Assembly: GCA_019638115.1 (NCBI GenBank)
Contig: JAHBUK010000001.1
Span: 948,238 to 1,012,237 of the forward strand
Length of the DNA stretch: 64,000 nucleotides
Source: Flavobacteriales bacterium
GTDB lineage: Bacteria > Bacteroidota > Bacteroidia > Flavobacteriales_F > PHOS-HE28
Direction: 5' to 3'
This document shows positions 1 through 8,261 of the stretch, piece by piece; the first letter of the stretch is position 1, and each line of letters starts with the position of its first letter. Made by a program: the position numbers and the translations under genes. The notes under the pieces were generated by a model that did no database searches, was not told where the DNA came from, and saw nothing but the letters and a program-made list of their open reading frames with translations.

Positions 1-198
1 GACATAGAGCGGACTAGCCGGTTCGCCGATCGGCACTTCGTACTGTGAGCTGCCCGTGCTTCCTCCGCCTGCTACACGGCCGTTCGAGAAGAAGCGCGCG
101 CGTACATCTCCGATATCGAGTTCGGAATAGGCCTGGCCATGGGCCGTATGCATCGCAGCAATGAAAAAGCTGAAGAGGATGGCGTATCGTGCGATCAT
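1..198 (-). CDS. Secreted protein, N-terminal part only (runs off window)
   Basis: The reading frame starts at ATG 198 and runs off the left edge of the window, giving 66 codons. It begins with a clear signal peptide: MIARYAI, a hydrophobic stretch, then a likely cleavage after HGQA. The mature start (SELDIGDVRARFFSNGRV, later YEVPIGEP) resembles the N-terminus of large Bacteroidota secreted proteins that begin 'LDINNVRA...' and continue to 'YEVPKG...FAG.LW.GG' before a T9SS C-terminal domain. That resemblance is from memory of the family. The C-terminal sorting domain, if present, lies outside the window. Confidence 0.7.
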   Translation of the reverse strand, partial: MIARYAILFSFFIAAMHTAHGQAYSELDIGDVRARFFSNGRVAGGGSTGSSQYEVPIGEPASPLYV

Positions 199-331
199 GG
201 CTTTGCCGCGCTGGATATGACCATTGCGTAGTGCCAACCTAGCACGCGGCTCTGCGCAGCACTACCATATCACGAGCAACGAAACGTTTCGGAAAGCGAA
301 CGGTCACTAACTGTACGAGAAGCGGATGCTC

Positions 332-484
332 TCAGAGCAATTCATACACCACCTCCACTTTTTCCGGCAGCGTGGTATCCGCCACACACGTATGGTACAT
401 GCGCCCCTGCGGATCCCGCTCCAGCACTTTGCCGGCCACGGTCAACCCGCGGTAAACGGGAATGATGGCAACGGAACTGGTCAA
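332..484 (-). CDS. Possible 50-residue protein, TTG start overlapping upstream stop
   Basis: Immediately after the 85-residue gene at 481-738 the frame shifts and stays open to TGA at 332-334. It encodes LTSSVAIIPVYRGLTVAG and ends in KVEVVYELL. The only plausible start is TTG at 484-482, which overlaps the TGA stop of the upstream gene (TTGA), an arrangement typical of translational coupling. The peptide has normal beta-strand-like composition. I recognise no family. It could also be the real C-terminus of the upstream protein separated by a frameshift. Confidence 0.35.
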   Translation of the reverse strand: MTSSVAIIPVYRGLTVAGKVLERDPQGRMYHTCVADTTLPEKVEVVYELL

Positions 485-738
485 GCGACGCGGCGGAGTT
501 GGAAGGGCTTCACGGTGGAAAGCTCCCCGTCGAGCACCATCAGGAAATACTCCTCGCCATCCAGGTCGGTGATGCGCACCCGGGTAACGGGGCCGTTCAC
601 TTCGCCGGTCTTCACAATGTGGCCCTTGCTGTCGCAGATGTCGAACAGGGCGTCTTCGGTGCCGGGTTCGTAATCGAACATCAGCAGGCGCTCGATCTGA
701 TCGATTCGCAGGCGGATCTCGTGTGGTGTGCTGGACAT
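481..738 (-). CDS. Small acidic protein of unknown function
   Basis: This 85-residue protein starts at ATG 738 (MSSTPHEIRLRIDQIERLL) and stops at TGA 483-481. It has an N-terminal helix followed by alternating short strands (ALFDICDSKGHIVKTGEV, TRVRITDLDGEEYFLMVLDG). It is acidic, has no signal peptide or membrane segment, and is probably cytoplasmic. I recognise no family. The downstream mini-frame at 332-484 overlaps its stop and may be co-translated. Confidence 0.6.
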   Translation of the reverse strand: MSSTPHEIRLRIDQIERLLMFDYEPGTEDALFDICDSKGHIVKTGEVNGPVTRVRITDLDGEEYFLMVLDGELSTVKPFQLRRVA

Positions 739-1169
739 GGCCGTGGGTGCCGTATGGCGCCTCTTTACGGCCGTACATGGCAGTGGGTTCCAAAAACGGC
801 GGGACCCGGCCCACCTGAACGGCGGACCGGGCCCCTACCACCAAACCAAAAACACCGAAAACTCCCTATCCCTTAACTCCCTTGGTCGTTGAAGATCCAG
901 AGTGGACCTTGTGTGCTGTGCTTTTCCATGGCTGCGCTCGGTTTTGGGTCGTTGCTGGAACCAAACTACTGCAGGTATCAGGCGATGAAAAGCCGGGAAC
1001 GAGCAACGGTGCAATGCGATCAAAAAGCGGCCGTACGCCTTACAAGGCCTGGTATGCAAGGCCGCTGAATGGCTGTACCGATGGCTGGACGGGACCCGCC
1101 GTTGGCCTGTGTGCGGTCCGCTGCATGCGGCAAGGACCTATCTTTTCGCCGCACCAACAAACCAATACC
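739..1169. other. Intergenic region, divergent promoters
   Basis: This 431-bp gap lies between the divergently oriented small gene (start 738) and the response regulator (start 1170). I see no convincing gene. TATCTTTT at 1139-1146 is one base from the Bacteroidota -7 box and could drive the regulator. GC-rich self-complementary sequence (GGACCCGG / CCGGGCCC) occurs around 809-835. An imperfect inverted pair (GGCCGTACGCCTTAC..., ...GCAAGGCCGC) lies near 1029-1066. Confidence 0.35.
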
Positions 1170-1922
1170 ATGGCACTGCGCGCTCTGATCGTGGATGATG
1201 AAGCCGATGCACGGGACAACCTGCGCCTGATGTTGCAGGAGCACTGCCCGGAAGTGGAGATCGTGGGACAGGCCGCCAGCGCTCCGGAAGCGCGGGAGCT
1301 GATCAAGAGCCTGCAACCCAATGCACTCTTCCTCGATATCAAGATGCCGGGCGAGGACGGCTTCCAGCTTTTGGCTTCCATTGCCGAGCTCGATCTGCCC
1401 GTGGTGTTCACCACCGCCTACGATGAGTATGCGTTGAAGGCCTTCAAGCAGAACGCGCTGGACTACCTGGAAAAACCCATTGATGTGGACGACCTGAAAC
1501 GCGCCGTAGGCAAGCTCATGAAGCTGAGCGGCGAGATCGTCACCGGGCACGCCTCCGCCATCGCCGCTTTGATGAAGGACCCGGAGTCGCCCTTGAGCTC
1601 CCGCGTGGCGGTGCCCGGCCGTGAAGGGCTGGTGCTGCTGAAGCACGAGGACATCATGTACCTGGAAGCGAACGACAGCTACACCACCATCCACCTGAAG
1701 GATGGCAAACGTTCGGTGAGCAGCAAGCACATCCGCATTTTCGAGAACAACCTCGACCCCAAGACCTTCTTCCGGGTGCACAAATCCTACATCGTGAACC
1801 TGGCCCACCTAGTGGGTTTCAACCGCGCGGAAGGCAACATGGCCATGCTGGACAATGGCGCCATGATCCCCGTTTCACGCCGCCGTCTGCCGGACTTCCT
1901 CGCGCTCATCAACACCTTCTGA
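1170..1922 (+). CDS. LytTR-family response regulator
   Basis: This 250-residue two-component response regulator has an N-terminal receiver domain (about 1-125) with the acidic pair in LIVDDEAD, the phosphoacceptor D56 in LFLDIKMPGEDG, the conserved T in FTTAYDEYA, and the K in YLEKPID. The C-terminal LytTR DNA-binding domain (about 150-250) contains IMYLEANDSYTTIHLKDG and FFRVHKSYIVNL. I chose ATG 1170 because the receiver fold begins directly there; the frame stays open upstream without homology. Its stop overlaps the start of the sensor kinase gene (TGATG), so the two are almost certainly a cognate pair translated together. The targets are unknown. Confidence 0.93.
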   Translation: MALRALIVDDEADARDNLRLMLQEHCPEVEIVGQAASAPEARELIKSLQPNALFLDIKMPGEDGFQLLASIAELDLPVVFTTAYDEYALKAFKQNALDYLEKPIDVDDLKRAVGKLMKLSGEIVTGHASAIAALMKDPESPLSSRVAVPGREGLVLLKHEDIMYLEANDSYTTIHLKDGKRSVSSKHIRIFENNLDPKTFFRVHKSYIVNLAHLVGFNRAEGNMAMLDNGAMIPVSRRRLPDFLALINTF

Positions 1923-4900
1923 TGTTTTCCGCAGGGCGCCGTGGGCAGGCGGTCGTGGCCGTGTTGGCCATGTGCTTGGGCCTTGGCGCTCAAGCTCAGC
2001 AGCACGGTTTCCGGCAGTTCACACCGGAAGAGGGCCTGGCACAAAGCCAGGTGCGCTGCATGGCACAGGACGCTGATGGCTACCTGTGGATCGGCACCCT
2101 CGGTGGCGCCAGCAAATTCGATGGGTACGGATTCGTGAACCACGCTCTGCAGGAGGGCCTACCCGATGCGCATGTGAGTGCCCTTCAAAGCGATGCCCAG
2201 GGAACCCTTTGGCTGGGTTCCGGCAACACGCTGGTGAAACGTGTTGGGCAGCGTTTCCTGCGGGAGGAGCTTCCGTTCCACGGCAGCGGTGCCCGCATCA
2301 TGGCTCTTGCTGCGGATGGCCAGGGACACCTGTTCATCGGCACCGATGGTGAGGGACTCTTCCTGCGCGATGCGAATGGCAGCATCAACGCCCTACCCGG
2401 CTACCCCCAGGACACCGCCGCCAATGTGCGTGCCTTGCTGGCCCTGCCTGATGGACGGCTGTTGGTGGGGCTGCGCAACGGCCTGCTCCTGTGGGATTCC
2501 GGAACATGCACCACCATCCCCTTGGGCGACGCGGCCCCGAAAGCGGTAAGCGCATTGGCGGCGGATGCGAAAGGCAACTGGTGGGTTGGCACTTTCCTGG
2601 ACGGCCTTTACCGCATTGCACCCAACGGAACGCAGAAGCACTACGATGAGGAGAACGGCCTCTTGCGCGACAATGTGCGCTGCCTGTTGGTGGATGATCG
2701 CAACCGGCTTTGGGTGGGTACCAAGTTCGGGCTGAACCTGCTGGAGGAAGGACGGCTCCGCGTGTTCACGGTGCACCAAGGCCTGCCGAACGACAACATC
2801 TGGAGCGCTTTCCAGGACAGTGAAGGCAATGTGTGGTTCGGCACCGATGGCGCAGGCGCATTGCGTTTCAGTGGCGATCGCTTCGTGACCTTCACGATGA
2901 AGGATGGCCTATGCAGCGATCTGATCATGAGCATGGTGGTGGACCAGCAGGGCGACCACTGGTTGGGCACCTATGATAACGGCGTTTGCCGGATGGATGG
3001 CATGGCCATGGTGAACACCTTGGATGGCATGCCGAACAACACCGTTTGGTGCAGCTTGATGGACCGCAACGGTGCTCTTTGGTTCGGCACCAGCGATGGC
3101 TTGGCCAAACTGGAACGCGGCGTGGTGCAGCCCCTGCCACCCAACAGCAGCCTAACGGGCCAACGGGTGCTCGCCCTGCACGAGGACGACCAAGGGAATT
3201 TGTGGGCCGGCACGCGCGAAGGCCTGTCGGTCCTTGCTCCCAACGGCACGGTAACCCACCACGCTGCAGGCACCAATGGACCCGGGAGGTCGGTCCGCAG
3301 CATCGTTCATCGTTCCGATGGCAGCCGCTGGCTGGCTTCCGATAACGGCGTCTCGCGGTACCACGGCGGCGTGTTCAGGACCTACGGCATGGAACAAGGC
3401 CTGGGTGCCAACACGGTGATGTGCCTGCTGGTGGATGGACAAGGGCGGCTCTGGGCCGGGACCAGCAATGGGCTTTCCGTGCTTCAGGGTGATGGTTTCC
3501 GGAACATCCGCTTCGGCAAGGACTTCGGCTCCAACCACATCAACCTGTTGGTGCAGGATGGGCGTGGCAGGGTCTGGGCCGGGTCCAACAACGGCCTGTT
3601 CCTCTTCATGCCTGATAGCCTGTTGCAGGATGAAGCGGCCTACGAGCGCATTGGCATCAACAAAGGTCTGCGGAGCCTTGAGTTCAACCTCAATGCGGGT
3701 TTCCTGGATGGCCGTGGCCGGCTCTTCCTGGGCAGTGCTGGGGGGCTGCTTTTCCACGATGTGGAACGGCACAAGGAACAGGGGCGCATAACTGTTCCGC
3801 GGGTGCACATTACCGGCGTTCGTTCCTTCTTGCAGAACCCCACCCAAGGAGGCCCCATGGACAGCCTGGACCAGGCCGGACTGCCTGTAGGGCTTACGCT
3901 ACCCTATGGCCGCAACTACCTCACGTTCGATTACACCGCCATCAGCCTTGCCGGCCATGATCGGGTAACCTACCGTTACCGTTTGCTGGGGGTGGATGAG
4001 AATTGGTTGCCCGCCACTGATGCGCGCTTCGCCAGCTACAGCAACCTGCCACAAGGGGAATACTCCTTCGAGGTGGCCGCCTCTGTTGCTGGCGGTCCTT
4101 GGAGCGAACCCGACCGCTTCACCCTGCACATCGAACCGCCCTTCTGGTTGCGCTGGTGGTTCTTTCTCGGTGCCTTGCTGGTGATCGCCGGGCTGCTCTT
4201 CGCGGTCCTACGGATCCGGGCCAACCGCCGCGCACGCCGCGAACGGACACGCCAACTGATGTTGCGCTCCCGGATGTTGCAGCTGGAACAACAAGCATTG
4301 AACGCCAACATGAACCGGCACTTCGTGTTCAATGCACTGAACAGCATCCAGTACCACATCAACAAACAGGACCGCGCCACGGCCAGTCGCTACCTCACCA
4401 GCTTCGCCAAGCTGATCCGCAAGAACCTCGATGCCAGCCAAAGCGACACCACCACCCTGGCCGAGGAGCTGGAGCGCCTGGAGCTCTACCTGATCCTGGA
4501 GCACATGCGCTTCAAGGACCGCTTCCGCTATGCCATGGAAGTAACGCCGGGGGTTGACACGCAGCATGTGCGCCTGCCGGCCATGATGCTGCAGCCCTAC
4601 GTGGAGAACAGCATCTGGCATGGCCTGCTGCCCCTGGACCGCCAAGGGCAGGTGACCATCAGGGTGCAAGCTGTGGGGGCCGATCGTGTGCAGGTGAGCA
4701 TTGAAGACGATGGGATCGGTCTGGAACAGAGCCGCGCACGCAAGCACGATTCCGGCAGCGACCACATTTCCCGCGGGATAGAGATCACCAAGGGGCGCGC
4801 GGACGTGCTCAGGCGCCTGGATATCACGGACATACGCATATCGGGACCCGACGAGTTGCTGGAGCCGGTTAGTGGGCGGGTACTCGGTACCCGGGTGACC

Positions 4901-4987
4901 GTTGAATTGCCAATTTCGACCGTTCCCCAAAAGTCCGATCCGGGCTTGCAAAACGCCGTTCAAGCGACTACCTTTGGTTCGTTATGA
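1922..4987 (+). CDS. Hybrid beta-propeller sensor histidine kinase (LytS/His_kinase type)
   Basis: This 1021-residue membrane sensor has an N-terminal signal peptide ending around GAQAQQHG. A long periplasmic part follows with about a dozen Reg_prop repeats (YLWIGTLGGASKFDG, LWVGTKFGLNLL, LWFGTSDGLAKL and similar) that form two propellers. Next come a Y_Y_Y immunoglobulin-like domain (about 660-740) and one transmembrane helix (about 745-765). The cytoplasmic kinase is of the LytS type: the phospho-acceptor box is MNRHFVFNALNSI, with H at about 800 and R replacing the more usual P, and the ATPase N box is YVENSIWHGL. It pairs with the LytTR regulator that overlaps it upstream. Reg_prop/Y_Y_Y sensors often sense carbohydrates, but here the ligand is unknown. 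Confidence 0.93.
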   Translation: MFSAGRRGQAVVAVLAMCLGLGAQAQQHGFRQFTPEEGLAQSQVRCMAQDADGYLWIGTLGGASKFDGYGFVNHALQEGLPDAHVSALQSDAQGTLWLGSGNTLVKRVGQRFLREELPFHGSGARIMALAADGQGHLFIGTDGEGLFLRDANGSINALPGYPQDTAANVRALLALPDGRLLVGLRNGLLLWDSGTCTTIPLGDAAPKAVSALAADAKGNWWVGTFLDGLYRIAPNGTQKHYDEENGLLRDNVRCLLVDDRNRLWVGTKFGLNLLEEGRLRVFTVHQGLPNDNIWSAFQDSEGNVWFGTDGAGALRFSGDRFVTFTMKDGLCSDLIMSMVVDQQGDHWLGTYDNGVCRMDGMAMVNTLDGMPNNTVWCSLMDRNGALWFGTSDGLAKLERGVVQPLPPNSSLTGQRVLALHEDDQGNLWAGTREGLSVLAPNGTVTHHAAGTNGPGRSVRSIVHRSDGSRWLASDNGVSRYHGGVFRTYGMEQGLGANTVMCLLVDGQGRLWAGTSNGLSVLQGDGFRNIRFGKDFGSNHINLLVQDGRGRVWAGSNNGLFLFMPDSLLQDEAAYERIGINKGLRSLEFNLNAGFLDGRGRLFLGSAGGLLFHDVERHKEQGRITVPRVHITGVRSFLQNPTQGGPMDSLDQAGLPVGLTLPYGRNYLTFDYTAISLAGHDRVTYRYRLLGVDENWLPATDARFASYSNLPQGEYSFEVAASVAGGPWSEPDRFTLHIEPPFWLRWWFFLGALLVIAGLLFAVLRIRANRRARRERTRQLMLRSRMLQLEQQALNANMNRHFVFNALNSIQYHINKQDRATASRYLTSFAKLIRKNLDASQSDTTTLAEELERLELYLILEHMRFKDRFRYAMEVTPGVDTQHVRLPAMMLQPYVENSIWHGLLPLDRQGQVTIRVQAVGADRVQVSIEDDGIGLEQSRARKHDSGSDHISRGIEITKGRADVLRRLDITDIRISGPDELLEPVSGRVLGTRVTVELPISTVPQKSDPGLQNAVQATTFGSL

Positions 4988-5262
4988 CCCTCAGCCGCAC
5001 CTCCATTATGCACCTCATCGCACTCTTCGCGGTGGTGTGTCTGTTGAGTTCCTGCACCAAGGAGGACTTGGTGAAGCCCTGTGGTTCCGAACAGCAAAGC
5101 CCTGGCGACCTGCGCTCCGCAAACACCCACGACCAGGGTGGCAGCAGCACCTCGGGGTTCAGCACCGGCAATAGCGACTCCGATGAGGGAACCGAAGGCA
5201 TCGGCGATGATGGTGATGACCTGCCGGACAGCGAGCGCAACCGCAAGAAGCGCTTGAACTGA
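4984..5262 (+). CDS. Small acidic lipoprotein
   Basis: The gene overlaps the stop of the sensor kinase (ATGA at 4984-4987), so it belongs to the same transcript. It encodes a 92-residue lipoprotein with hydrophobic leader IMHLIALFAVVCLL and lipobox LSSC. The mature chain is Ser/Gly/Asp-rich, low in complexity (STGNSDSDEGTEGIGDDGDD), and ends in a short basic tail RNRKKRLN. An internal ATG at 5008 (MHLIALF) gives a more typical leader length and may be the real start. No family is recognised. It might be an envelope accessory of the sensor, which is inference from position only. Confidence 0.7.
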   Translation: MTLSRTSIMHLIALFAVVCLLSSCTKEDLVKPCGSEQQSPGDLRSANTHDQGGSSTSGFSTGNSDSDEGTEGIGDDGDDLPDSERNRKKRLN

Positions 5263-5284
5263 TCGATCACTGACAAGCACGTAC

Positions 5285-5312
5285 AAAAGCCCGGGATGAC
5301 CGGGCTTTTTTC
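5285..5312 (+). terminator. Rho-independent terminator
   Basis: A perfect 10-bp inverted repeat, AAAAGCCCGG then loop GATGA then CCGGGCTTTT, runs into a T tract. It sits 22 bp after the small lipoprotein gene and closes the regulator-sensor-lipoprotein operon. Confidence 0.92.
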
Positions 5313-5443
5313 TTGCATCACCCCACCACCCGCTGCTTGGATATGATGCACCGTTCCCCGGCAGGCGTAACGTGGCCTCCGGTAGCCCCCCTATCTTCTC
5401 ATCGCCCGATCGCCATTGGGCCTTCACGGACCCGAGCATCGCC

Positions 5444-7006
5444 ATGAACAGCCGGACACAAGACCACGTGCATCGCCTGATCCACTCCATGTCCAGCGCG
5501 GAGCGACGCTACTACAAGCTGTACAATGCGCGCAACCTAAGCGGAGGGCGATCCAACCACCAACTCCTCTTCGATGCCTACGCGGCCATGGAAGAGTATG
5601 ATGAAGAGGCCATCTTGAGCCGCTTCAAGCACGAAGGGATCGTCCGGCATATCGCCATCACCAAACGGCGCTTGTATGAAGGCATCCTGAAAGCCCTTGA
5701 GGCCTACCATGCGGAGTACTCCTTGGATGCGCGCTTGCACCGAAGCATCAACCAGGTGGAACTGCTGTTCCACCGTGGTTTGCATGAAGATGCCGCCAAA
5801 GTGCTGGCCAGCGTGCGCAAGGCGGCCCGCAAGCATGATCGACATTCTGCCTTGGTGGCCGTGCTGCAATGGGAGAAACGCCTTATGGAGGAGGGCAACT
5901 ACAGCAACGCCAAAGAAGAGCACCTGGACCAACTGGCCAACGAAGGCGAGCAGTTGCGCAGGGAGCAGCAGGAGCTTGATGAGCTCTGGGGCCTGAAGAG
6001 CCGCATCCTGCTGATCCTCTATCGACAAGGGCAGGTGCGCGATGCCAACAGTCAGGCCCGGGTGGAACAGCTTCTGGAACACCCCCTGCTGCAGGACCCC
6101 GATCGCTTGCTCACCGCGCGCGGGCGTTTCCTGTTCCACCACCTGCATGCCGCGGCTGCCTTCGCCATGGGCAAACTGGACGTTTGTAACACACACCTGA
6201 GCGCCAACCGTCAGCTTTTGTACACCGAGCAGGAACGTTTCTCGCACGAACCCGAACTGGTGCTGAGCGTGCTGAGCAACCTGGCCTATGTGCAACTGCG
6301 CACCGGCCAGTTCCAAGCGGCCGATAGCACCCTGAAGGAATTCCGGCAATGCCCAGCCACTTGGAAAATGGCCGAGCACGAGGACCTGGAGCAGAAACTC
6401 TTCACCACCAGTGCCAGCTTGGAACTAAGCATGCACGCCCGCACCGGCGACTTCGGCCGGGCTTTGGACATGGTGCCTTTCGTGGAGCGCGGGTTGGCGC
6501 GTTACGCGCAGCGCATGGGTAACGTGCGGAAGGCCGGTTTCTACTTCCAGCTCGCCTACGTGTACTTCGGCAACGGCGAATGGGACAAGGCCATGAAATG
6601 GTGCAACCGCCTCTTCAATGACATCCGGATCGATGACAGTGCCGAGATCATCGCTTTCGGAAGGGTGCTGTACCTGCTTTGCCTGGTCGAGGTGAAGGAC
6701 CAGGACCTCTTGCACTACACGCTCCGCAATACCGAGCGATTCATGCAGACACGCCAACGTGCTCACCGTTTCGAATCCATCTTTCTGGATACCGTTCGCG
6801 AACTCGCCAAAACACGCGACGATGCGAACCAGGAGCCTGTGCTACAGCGTTTCGAGAACCTGCTCCACGAACTGGAGAACGACCCGCGGGAGCACGTGGT
6901 CTTCGACCATGTGGACGTACTTGCCTGGACACAAGCCCGACGTACCGGAAGGCCATTCGCGGAGCTGGTGCAGGAACGGGCCGTACGACCTACGAAAGCT
7001 GCTTAG
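5444..7006 (+). CDS. Helical-repeat (TPR-like) protein of unknown function
   Basis: This 520-residue, all-helical, presumably cytoplasmic protein has no signal peptide or membrane segment. ATG 5444 (MNSRTQDHVHRLIHSMSSAE) was chosen because the frame upstream has no protein-like character and runs toward the preceding terminator. The N-terminal part (ERRYYKLYNAR, ITKRRLYEGILKALEAY) is basic and helical. The rest looks like degenerate tetratricopeptide hairpins, for example EDAAKVLASVRKAARKH and FYFQLAYVYFGNGEWDKAMK. I believe similar proteins are common in high-GC Bacteroidota but cannot assign a function. It stands alone between a terminator and convergent thiL. Confidence 0.75.
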   Translation: MNSRTQDHVHRLIHSMSSAERRYYKLYNARNLSGGRSNHQLLFDAYAAMEEYDEEAILSRFKHEGIVRHIAITKRRLYEGILKALEAYHAEYSLDARLHRSINQVELLFHRGLHEDAAKVLASVRKAARKHDRHSALVAVLQWEKRLMEEGNYSNAKEEHLDQLANEGEQLRREQQELDELWGLKSRILLILYRQGQVRDANSQARVEQLLEHPLLQDPDRLLTARGRFLFHHLHAAAAFAMGKLDVCNTHLSANRQLLYTEQERFSHEPELVLSVLSNLAYVQLRTGQFQAADSTLKEFRQCPATWKMAEHEDLEQKLFTTSASLELSMHARTGDFGRALDMVPFVERGLARYAQRMGNVRKAGFYFQLAYVYFGNGEWDKAMKWCNRLFNDIRIDDSAEIIAFGRVLYLLCLVEVKDQDLLHYTLRNTERFMQTRQRAHRFESIFLDTVRELAKTRDDANQEPVLQRFENLLHELENDPREHVVFDHVDVLAWTQARRTGRPFAELVQERAVRPTKAA

Positions 7007-7087
7007 CAGTTACACACGCTCGAACTGCACCTACGGGTCTGGTGACGACCCGGACCAAATGCGCGCCAAGTGCGACCGTATACGTCC

Positions 7088-8131
7088 TTAACCGCGCTTC
7101 AAGAAGGCATCCCAACCCTGTGCTGTCAAAGCGTGGAGCCCTCCTTCCTTGTTCACCAGAAAGTAGCCGTTCGCAACATCGCACATGTGCCCGATCACCG
7201 TCAGGCTGGGATTTCCCTTGATCTTATCGAAGTCGCTTTGGGCAATGGTGAACAGCAACTCGTAGTCCTCGCCGCCGTTCAGCGCACAGGTGCTGGGATC
7301 CAGGTTGAAGTCGCGGGCGGTGCTGTAGGTGCTGGGGTCGATGGGGAGCTTCTCGTCGTAGATGCGCACACCAAGGCCCGAAGCCCGTGCCAGATGCAGA
7401 GCTTCACTGGCCAGGCCGTCGCTGATGTCGATCATGCTGGTCGGCTTCACCTCCAGCTTCCGCAAAAGCTCGATGATGTCCTTACGTGCTTCGGGCTTCA
7501 ATTGCCGCTCCAGGATGTAGTCGTGGCCGGCCAGGTCGGGTTGTGACCCGGTCTCGGTGAACACGGCCTTCTCCCGCTCCAGGATCTGCAGGCCCATGTA
7601 GGCACCACCCAGGTCGCCGCTCACCACCAGCAGCTCGTTGTCCTTGGCGCCGTTGCGGTACACGATGTCCTCCGCTTTGGCGGCACCGATGGCCGTAACG
7701 CCGATCACCAGCCCACTGCGGCTGCTGCAGGTATCGCCGCCCACCAGGTCAACGCCGTAGTTCTTGCAGGCCAGCAGCATGCCTTCGTAGAGTTCGTCCA
7801 CAGCCTCCACCGGGAAGCGGTTGCTGAGGCCCAATGCCACGGTCACCTGCCGGGGCGTGGCGTTCATGGCGTACACATCGCTGAGGTTCACCACAATGGA
7901 CTTGTAGCCCAAGTGCTTCAGCGGCACATAACCAAGGTCGAAGTGGACACCTTCCAGCAGCATGTCGGTGGTGACCACCTGCTGCAGGCCTTCGGGGTCG
8001 ATCACTGCGGCATCATCTCCGATGCCTTTCACGGAAGAGGCATGCTGCAACTGGATGCTTGAAGCGAGGCGTTCGATTAGGCCGAATTCGCCCAAGGCGG
8101 AGAGTTCGGTGCGGGAGGTGGTGTCTGACAT
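7088..8131 (-). CDS. thiL: Thiamine-monophosphate kinase
   Basis: This 347-residue kinase phosphorylates thiamine monophosphate to thiamine pyrophosphate with ATP, the last step of cofactor synthesis. The family signatures are all present: GIGDDAAVI near the N-terminus, DLVGGDTCSSRSG, SMIDISDGLASE and the C-terminal GGEDYELLFT. The start at ATG 8131 (MSDTTSRTELSALGEFGLI) places the conserved E-F-G-L-I segment at the usual distance; the longer frame upstream is not conserved-looking. It appears monocistronic: a short gap separates it from the convergent gene at 7006, and a 130-bp gap separates it from the broken T9SS gene upstream. Confidence 0.96.
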   Translation of the reverse strand: MSDTTSRTELSALGEFGLIERLASSIQLQHASSVKGIGDDAAVIDPEGLQQVVTTDMLLEGVHFDLGYVPLKHLGYKSIVVNLSDVYAMNATPRQVTVALGLSNRFPVEAVDELYEGMLLACKNYGVDLVGGDTCSSRSGLVIGVTAIGAAKAEDIVYRNGAKDNELLVVSGDLGGAYMGLQILEREKAVFTETGSQPDLAGHDYILERQLKPEARKDIIELLRKLEVKPTSMIDISDGLASEALHLARASGLGVRIYDEKLPIDPSTYSTARDFNLDPSTCALNGGEDYELLFTIAQSDFDKIKGNPSLTVIGHMCDVANGYFLVNKEGGLHALTAQGWDAFLKRG

Positions 8132-8261
8132 GGGGCGCCCACTTGGCTTAGGAAGCGGGGTGGCAAAGGTCGCACGTGCATCACCTCGCGCCAAAGCACG
8201 GACTTGGTCGACACCAAGGACTGGTACTCAACAGGCTTCAAGAGCACAACTGCGCATCAGG

